A DNA stretch of 10,575 bases from Opitutia bacterium (lineage in GTDB: Bacteria > Verrucomicrobiota > Verrucomicrobiia > Opitutales > Seribacteraceae): NCBI GenBank assembly GCA_018695085.1, contig JABHOU010000070.1, forward strand, positions 1 to 10,575, read 5' to 3'. The notes beneath the pieces were generated by a model. The model saw only the letters and a list, made by a program, of their open reading frames with translations. It did no database searches and had not been told where the DNA came from. The translations under genes and the position numbers were made by a program. Positions 6,497-10,575 of this stretch are shown in pieces; position 1 is the stretch's first letter; every line of letters starts with the position of its first letter.

Positions 6497-8560
6497 ATGA
6501 ACGACAACACTAAAACCTTAGCTTTCCTTGGTGCAGCAGGAGCTGCAATCGCACTTGCTTGGACATCCATGCCGCAGGGCCGCGAAGCATCGGCCTCGGG
6601 CAACAAAATGGGCCAAGCCCTTTTCGATCAAGTCGACGGAACTGCCGCAACCGCGATTAACATAACCGAAGTTGACCAAGAACTCCAAGAATCGAAGTCC
6701 ATAGAGGTCGCCCAAACCGACAAGGGATGGTTCATCAAGCGAACGGGGAAGGCCGACTACCCCGCCGACGCAGACAATCAGTTACAGGGTGTATCGACCG
6801 TACTTCTGGACATAAGGATTCACGACGTAGCCGGCGAGGGAAGTGGAGAACACGCAAAGTTCGGCGTACTGGATCCCAATGTCGCTAATCCTCAAGATGC
6901 TGGAATCGGCAAGTACATGGCTCTCAAGAATTCTTCGGGTTCCAGTCTGGCAGAACTGATTATCGGCAATGAAGTCAAAGACGTTGCCGGCCTTCGCTAT
7001 GTCCGTAAACCCGGAGAAAACACTGTCTACATGGCAGAACTGGAAAACGTGAACAACGTCTCCACGAAATTCGTCGACTGGGTGGAGAAGGATTTTCTCG
7101 ACTTGGACAAGTGGGACGTCAAGCGAGTGACCTTGGACAATTACGAAGTAGTCAAGGGTCGTATCAATCCAACAACTCCGCAAATTTTGGACTACAACAG
7201 TTCCGAATGGAAACTTTCGGGTTCCCCACTCGTTAATGGCGAAGAACTAGACAAGGAAAAACTCGATGCTCTCAAGGACGCTTTAGACGACCTTGAAATC
7301 ATCGATGTCGAAAGCAAGCCCGCCATGCTTGCAAGCAGTTTGCGAAAGGGCAACGAATTCGTTGACGTCAACAACGCTCAAGCTTTGCAAGCCACAGCTT
7401 CTTCCCTTCAGCAGAAAGGTTTTTATCCCGCCAACGAACTTGACTCTGCCGGCAAGCCCAAAGCTTATCCGAATGGCAAGCCCATGCTAAAAGTCGTTTC
7501 GGAGAAAGGTGAAATTCGAGTGGGTATGAAAGACGCCGTCGAATACGTTCTACGTTTCGGCGAAACCTACCGGGGTCCCGAGGACGATGAAAACGCTACC
7601 GGAGACAGCCGATACATCTACGCCTATGCCCGCGTCAATGAATCCTTACTCGATCCTCCCGAGTTGGAGGCAGTGCCCTCCCCCCTTCCCGAAAAGCCTG
7701 CTACCGAGGTGAAACCCGGAACCCCATTGAATGAAACCAATGCAACCGTTCTCCCCCCGCCTTCGGATGAAAAGAAAAAAGGCGACGAGGGCGACAAAGG
7801 CAAAGACGGCGAAAAGGGTGACTCCGCTGCATCTACTCCCCCTCCACCTCCGGGACCTCCGCCAAATATAAAGCCTCCGTCCACTCCTCCAAGCGCTCCA
7901 CCTCCACCTCCTCCCGCCCAGCAACCTTCTCAGCCAAGTACGGAAATCAACGGCACCTCGGCAGCGAGTCCGATTGCAACCGATCCCAATGCTGAATACG
8001 CCAAAATGCGAGCCCAGCGAGAAGCCGACATTGCCCGTGTAAAAGCCGAAAACGCCCGCAAGCAAAAGGAATATACTGACAAGGTGACCAAAGCTCAAGC
8101 GAGAGTCAAAGAATTGAACGAGAAGCTTGCAGGATGGTATTATGTTATTTCCAACGACGTTTACGAAAAGATCCGCCTCGAGCGTACCGATTTCGTAAAA
8201 GCCAAGGAGAAAGAAGAAGGAGACACCGCCAAACCCACAGAAGTGGCCGCCTCCCATGTTCTTGTGGCCTATAAGGGTGCATCCAGGGCCGACCCTTCCA
8301 TTACCCGCTCAAAGGAAGAAGCCAAGACCCGTGCCGATTCTCTTCGCAAGCAAATCGTAGACGAAGCCAAAGACTTCGCCAACGTTGCGAGCGAAAACTC
8401 TGACGGCCCTAGCAAGACCAAAGGCGGCGATCTAGGCAAGTTCACCTTCGAGACTATGGCCAAGGCATTCTCCGAAGCCGCCTTCGCCCTTGACGTCGGT
8501 GGAGTTTCCGAAGTGGTGGAAACACCGTTCGGGTTCCATATCATCAAGAGAACCGAATAA
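6497..8560 (+). CDS. Membrane-anchored DUF4340 protein with C-terminal parvulin prolyl isomerase domain
   Basis: This 687-residue protein starts with a single hydrophobic segment (about 8-23), so the rest should lie outside the inner membrane. Residues about 70-270 match the DUF4340 pattern that accompanies GldF/GldG-type operons (GWFIKR, KFGVLDP, LIIGNEV, LRYVRKPGENTVY). Residues 341-390 and 545-570 (WYYVISNDVYEKIRL) look like later parts of the same module. Between them is a disordered linker (390-498) with five Gly-X-Y triplets (429-443) and polyproline runs (448-473), then a charged helix (500-545). Residues 583-687 form a complete parvulin domain: SHVLV with His587, SDGPSKTKGGDLG (635-647), AFSEAAFAL (657-665) and GFHII with His681. 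The position of the Pin1 catalytic Cys is Gly637 and that of Ser154 is Phe678, as in PrsA/SurA-like enzymes. The phosphate-binding double Arg of Pin1 is absent, so a general Xaa-Pro isomerase or chaperone is likely. It lies 45 bases after the permease gene, without a Shine-Dalgarno sequence. Confidence 0.9.
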   Translation: MNDNTKTLAFLGAAGAAIALAWTSMPQGREASASGNKMGQALFDQVDGTAATAINITEVDQELQESKSIEVAQTDKGWFIKRTGKADYPADADNQLQGVSTVLLDIRIHDVAGEGSGEHAKFGVLDPNVANPQDAGIGKYMALKNSSGSSLAELIIGNEVKDVAGLRYVRKPGENTVYMAELENVNNVSTKFVDWVEKDFLDLDKWDVKRVTLDNYEVVKGRINPTTPQILDYNSSEWKLSGSPLVNGEELDKEKLDALKDALDDLEIIDVESKPAMLASSLRKGNEFVDVNNAQALQATASSLQQKGFYPANELDSAGKPKAYPNGKPMLKVVSEKGEIRVGMKDAVEYVLRFGETYRGPEDDENATGDSRYIYAYARVNESLLDPPELEAVPSPLPEKPATEVKPGTPLNETNATVLPPPSDEKKKGDEGDKGKDGEKGDSAASTPPPPPGPPPNIKPPSTPPSAPPPPPPAQQPSQPSTEINGTSAASPIATDPNAEYAKMRAQREADIARVKAENARKQKEYTDKVTKAQARVKELNEKLAGWYYVISNDVYEKIRLERTDFVKAKEKEEGDTAKPTEVAASHVLVAYKGASRADPSITRSKEEAKTRADSLRKQIVDEAKDFANVASENSDGPSKTKGGDLGKFTFETMAKAFSEAAFALDVGGVSEVVETPFGFHIIKRTE
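7781..7936 (+). repeat. Collagen-like and polyproline low-complexity linker inside the DUF4340-parvulin gene
   Basis: Codons 429-443 encode five consecutive Gly-X-Y triplets (GDE GDK GKD GEK GDS), a short collagen-like run rich in charged residues. Codons 448-473 follow with PPPPPGPPP and APPPPPPA tracts, and the stretch ends near residue 480. The proline codons are mixed (CCC, CCT, CCA, CCG), so this is not a simple DNA-level repeat; the composition appears to be kept at the protein level. The likely role is an extended, flexible spacer outside the membrane. Confidence 0.8.
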
Positions 8561-8578
8561 CGATTCGAACATCGAAAA

Positions 8579-8600
8579 GCGGCTTGATTTAAAGAACCGC
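8579..8600 (+). other. Hairpin downstream of the operon
   Basis: GCGG-CTT (8579-8585) pairs with AAG (8592-8594), and after a two-base AA bulge with CCGC (8597-8600), around a six-base loop. It begins 18 bases after the stop codon of the DUF4340-parvulin gene. No T-run follows, so if it marks the transcript end it would be as an exonuclease-stop hairpin rather than a classic intrinsic terminator. Confidence 0.3.
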
Positions 8601-8621
8601 AAGCGAAGTTTAACGGAGGAG

Positions 8622-8653
8622 ACCGAGAAAGGAGACTTTTTAGCCTTTCCGGT
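8622..8653 (+). promoter_or_regulatory. Stable hairpin in the leader of the oxoamine synthase gene
   Basis: ACCG (8622-8625), one bulged A, and GAAAGG (8627-8632) pair with CCTTTC-CGGT (8644-8653), ten base pairs around an 11-base loop that contains five T. It ends 28 bases before the ATG at 8682. A GGAGGA sequence sits just upstream (8615-8620), too far from the start to be its ribosome site. It could be a leader element or an imperfect terminator; the T-run lies in the loop instead of after the stem, which argues against a classic terminator. Confidence 0.35.
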
Positions 8654-8681
8654 TTAACCCAAAGGCTTATTCTACCGACAT

Positions 8682-9878
8682 ATGGCTTTGCCTTTCCTTT
8701 CCAAAGACAAAAACCCGATTTTAGCTAGAATTCGGTCCGACGAGTCCACCCGTCTACGCCTTAAATACGATATTTATTATCATACTTTCGAAGGGCAGAC
8801 GGGCACTCGCGTCCAACGCGAAGGTCGAGAGTACGTCATGCTTTCCAGCAACGACTACCTCGGACTCAACCGACATCCCCAAGTCCTGGAAGCGGGACGC
8901 AAGGCCTTGGAAAAATGGGGTTCAAGCACAACAGGAGCACGGTTAGCCAACGGAGGTCGCTCTTTTCACGTCGAATTGGAAAAAGAACTCGCGGCATTCC
9001 TTGGAAAAGAAGCCTGTCACGTCTACACTGCAGGCTACCTCGCCTGCTCTTCTGCGGTAGAAGGCTTCGCTCAACGGAACGATCTCATCTTTGCCGACAA
9101 AAACCTACATTCGTCGCTTTGGTCTGGGATTCACCTTTCGGGAGCCAGATGCGAACGATTTTCCCATAACAACCCTGAACATTTCTCTCAAATCATCACC
9201 GATGAGCCAGAGAAAATCCCAAAGATATTAGTTCTCGAAGGAGTCTACTCCATGGAAGGGCACGTCGCCAAGTTGCCGGCCTTCGTGGAAGTGGCAAAAA
9301 ATTACAACGCATTCGTCGTTTTGGACGAAGCCCACAGTTTCGGCATATTGGGAGATAAAGGCAGGGGAACAGCCTCTCACTTTGGAATATCCGATGAAAT
9401 CGACGTCCTCTGCGGAAGTTTCTCAAAGGCTCTCGCGAGCACGGGGGGATTCGTAGCCTCCACTCGCGAAAACATCGAATATCTCAGAAGTCACTCCAAG
9501 CAAACCATATTTTCAGCATCCCTTTCACCCAGTGCTACTGCTTGCGCCCGTGCCTCGCTAAAGATCATCCAGGAGGAACCCGAGCATCAGGAAAGACTGG
9601 AAAAAAACCTAAGCCGCTATCGTTCCATACTAGAGGAACTCGAGTTTGATACTTGGGAAAGCGAAACCCCTGCCATCCCCATTGTTCTGGGGGATAAGGA
9701 AAAAGTATATTTTTTTTGGAAAGCCCTACTGGAGAAAGGCGTATTCACGGTCATTTCCATCGCCCCCGGCGTCCCGCCAAACAAGGATCTCGTACGCACC
9801 GCCATTTCCGCCGCCCACACCGATGAAGATCTTGACCAAATCGCCGAGGCCCTCGCCTACGCTAAGTCTAAAATCTGA
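8682..9878 (+). CDS. PLP-dependent alpha-oxoamine synthase (serine palmitoyltransferase / KBL / BioF superfamily)
   Basis: Enzymes of this fold-type I PLP family condense an amino acid with an acyl-CoA (or acyl-ACP) and release CO2. Visible features in 398 residues: SSNDYLGL (55-62), GSSTTGARLANG (80-91), DKNLHSSLWSG (139-149) with His143 expected to stack on the PLP ring, LDEAHSFG (214-221) with Asp215 and His218, GSFSKALASTGGF (245-257) with Lys249 as the Schiff-base lysine, and VRTAISAAHT (371-380) with Arg372 for the substrate carboxylate. Length matches the family. The FSKALAS-GGF context and the TTGARLANG segment lean toward serine palmitoyltransferase-like members, whereas the C-terminal SAAHT resembles 2-amino-3-ketobutyrate CoA ligase, so the substrate is not settled. 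No biotin or threonine-catabolism gene is next to it. No Shine-Dalgarno sequence precedes the ATG. It converges on the glycosyltransferase gene with a 5-base gap. Confidence 0.9.
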   Translation: MALPFLSKDKNPILARIRSDESTRLRLKYDIYYHTFEGQTGTRVQREGREYVMLSSNDYLGLNRHPQVLEAGRKALEKWGSSTTGARLANGGRSFHVELEKELAAFLGKEACHVYTAGYLACSSAVEGFAQRNDLIFADKNLHSSLWSGIHLSGARCERFSHNNPEHFSQIITDEPEKIPKILVLEGVYSMEGHVAKLPAFVEVAKNYNAFVVLDEAHSFGILGDKGRGTASHFGISDEIDVLCGSFSKALASTGGFVASTRENIEYLRSHSKQTIFSASLSPSATACARASLKIIQEEPEHQERLEKNLSRYRSILEELEFDTWESETPAIPIVLGDKEKVYFFWKALLEKGVFTVISIAPGVPPNKDLVRTAISAAHTDEDLDQIAEALAYAKSKI

Positions 9879-9883
9879 GAATT

Positions 9884-10575
9884 TCACTTTTTCAACCTCT
9901 TCAGGCGAAGAACCAGCAAGAGAGCCTCCAACAATTTCCCCGCATGGCATGACCATGGCCGCGTCAATCCTCGCCAGAGGTAAGTGCCGGCATGCAAAAC
10001 CTGATCTCGAACGGCTTGATCCGAACGGACTTCATCTCCCCACCTTTCCAAGAGAATTTGGGCATTGCGATCATTGTGCGCCTTACGTCCTTCCGTAGCT
10101 CCCTTTACATGCAGGACCACACTGTCGTGAACGACAAAGTGCCGCAAGCCCTGCTTCTGCATTCGAAGGCATAGGTCCACGTCTTCACACCCGTTAAGGT
10201 AAACCTCGTCAAAACCTCCCAGCTCACGGAAGACCTCCCGACGACATGCGCAACAAGCCGCTGTAACGGCACTCCATTCTCGAACCTCGCCCTTAAAGGG
10301 ACGATGCAAGAAACCTTGCCCGTAATGCCTTGGGTTACCTTGGGGGGCAAAGACAACTCCCATGTGGTCGTATCGTCCGTTACGGATCAATCTCTGCACG
10401 TTGCCCACCATTCCGACATTCTTTTTCTCTTTCAGTACGCTCAACATAGGAAGGAACCAATCACCCTCGACAAAGACGTCGTTGTTGAGAAAGCACAGGA
10501 ATTCACCTCGAGCTTCTCGAGCGGCAAGGTTGTTGTTAATGGCAAAACCCTTGCGCTCCTCGTTGAACAATACCC
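9884..10575 (-). CDS. Family 2 glycosyltransferase, C-terminal part (5' end beyond window)
   Basis: This is a GT-A fold, family 2-like glycosyltransferase that would transfer a sugar from a nucleotide-sugar donor, probably for cell-surface polysaccharide. About 230 codons are visible and the frame stays open through the right edge. The first residues (VLFNEERKGFAINNN, then GEFLCFLNNDVFVE) match the middle of the family. The NND stands at the place of the DxD metal-binding motif, and about 90 residues before it are missing. A TTG at 10568-10570 is internal, not the start. Later come CCACRREVFRELGGFDE and NGCEDVDLCLRMQKQG, the latter carrying the catalytic-base ED motif, then VVLHVKGATEGRK, a typical His-containing segment. 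The C-terminus is short, hydrophobic and basic (LLEALLLVLRLKRLKK), possibly peripheral to the membrane. Donor and acceptor cannot be inferred. Confidence 0.88.
   Translation of the reverse strand, partial: VLFNEERKGFAINNNLAAREARGEFLCFLNNDVFVEGDWFLPMLSVLKEKKNVGMVGNVQRLIRNGRYDHMGVVFAPQGNPRHYGQGFLHRPFKGEVREWSAVTAACCACRREVFRELGGFDEVYLNGCEDVDLCLRMQKQGLRHFVVHDSVVLHVKGATEGRKAHNDRNAQILLERWGDEVRSDQAVRDQVLHAGTYLWRGLTRPWSCHAGKLLEALLLVLRLKRLKK

Noticed and set aside
7646..8257. A 203-codon open frame on the minus strand opposite the proline-rich linker
   Set aside because: It is the antisense of the DUF4340-parvulin gene; its Gly/Arg/Trp-rich translation mirrors proline-rich codons and shows no domain.
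10568..10570. TTG as the start codon of the glycosyltransferase
   Set aside because: The frame continues upstream to the window edge, and the sequence at this point matches the middle of the GT-A domain, so the gene is cut by the edge.
1..10575. CRISPR arrays, tRNA or rRNA genes, insertion sequences, phage or defence genes
   Set aside because: I found no regular spaced repeats, no tRNA-like cloverleaf, no transposase motifs and no terminal inverted repeats on reading both strands.

Overview
The window comes from a bacterial chromosome of roughly even base composition. Several traits fit the Verrucomicrobiota, most likely the Opitutae side. The transketolase carries an SSGHLGLPLG variant of the usual SGHPG(A/M)PMG motif, which I associate from memory with that group. 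The central operon is an ABC ATPase, a GldF-GldG fusion and a DUF4340 protein, a set common in Verrucomicrobiota and Planctomycetota. None of the six visible start codons has a convincing Shine-Dalgarno sequence. The assignment is an inference, since no search was run.

Layout. On the minus strand lie the N-terminal half of a transketolase (cut by the left edge) and, upstream of it in transcription order, an exported protein of unknown function (1061-2275). A 373-base AT-rich divergent gap (2276-2648) follows. Three plus-strand genes come next with gaps of 47 and 45 bases: a GldA-like ABC ATPase, a 1007-residue permease fused to a GldG-like extracytoplasmic domain, and a 687-residue membrane-anchored DUF4340 protein. 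After a 121-base gap with two hairpins there is a plus-strand alpha-oxoamine synthase (serine palmitoyltransferase / KBL / BioF superfamily). It converges, with 5 bases between stop codons, on a minus-strand family 2 glycosyltransferase cut by the right edge.

How the genes work together. The three-gene operon should form one envelope machine. The ATPase works on the cytoplasmic side of the permease. The GldG-like domain (about 710 residues) and the DUF4340 protein both project to the outer face of the inner membrane. The most notable point is that the DUF4340 protein ends in an apparently complete parvulin-type peptidyl-prolyl isomerase domain. It also contains a long linker with a short collagen-like Gly-X-Y run and polyproline tracts. 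This suggests a transporter-like complex with a built-in extracytoplasmic foldase. The substrate is unknown. The flanking genes (transketolase, oxoamine synthase, glycosyltransferase) show no obvious functional link to the operon.
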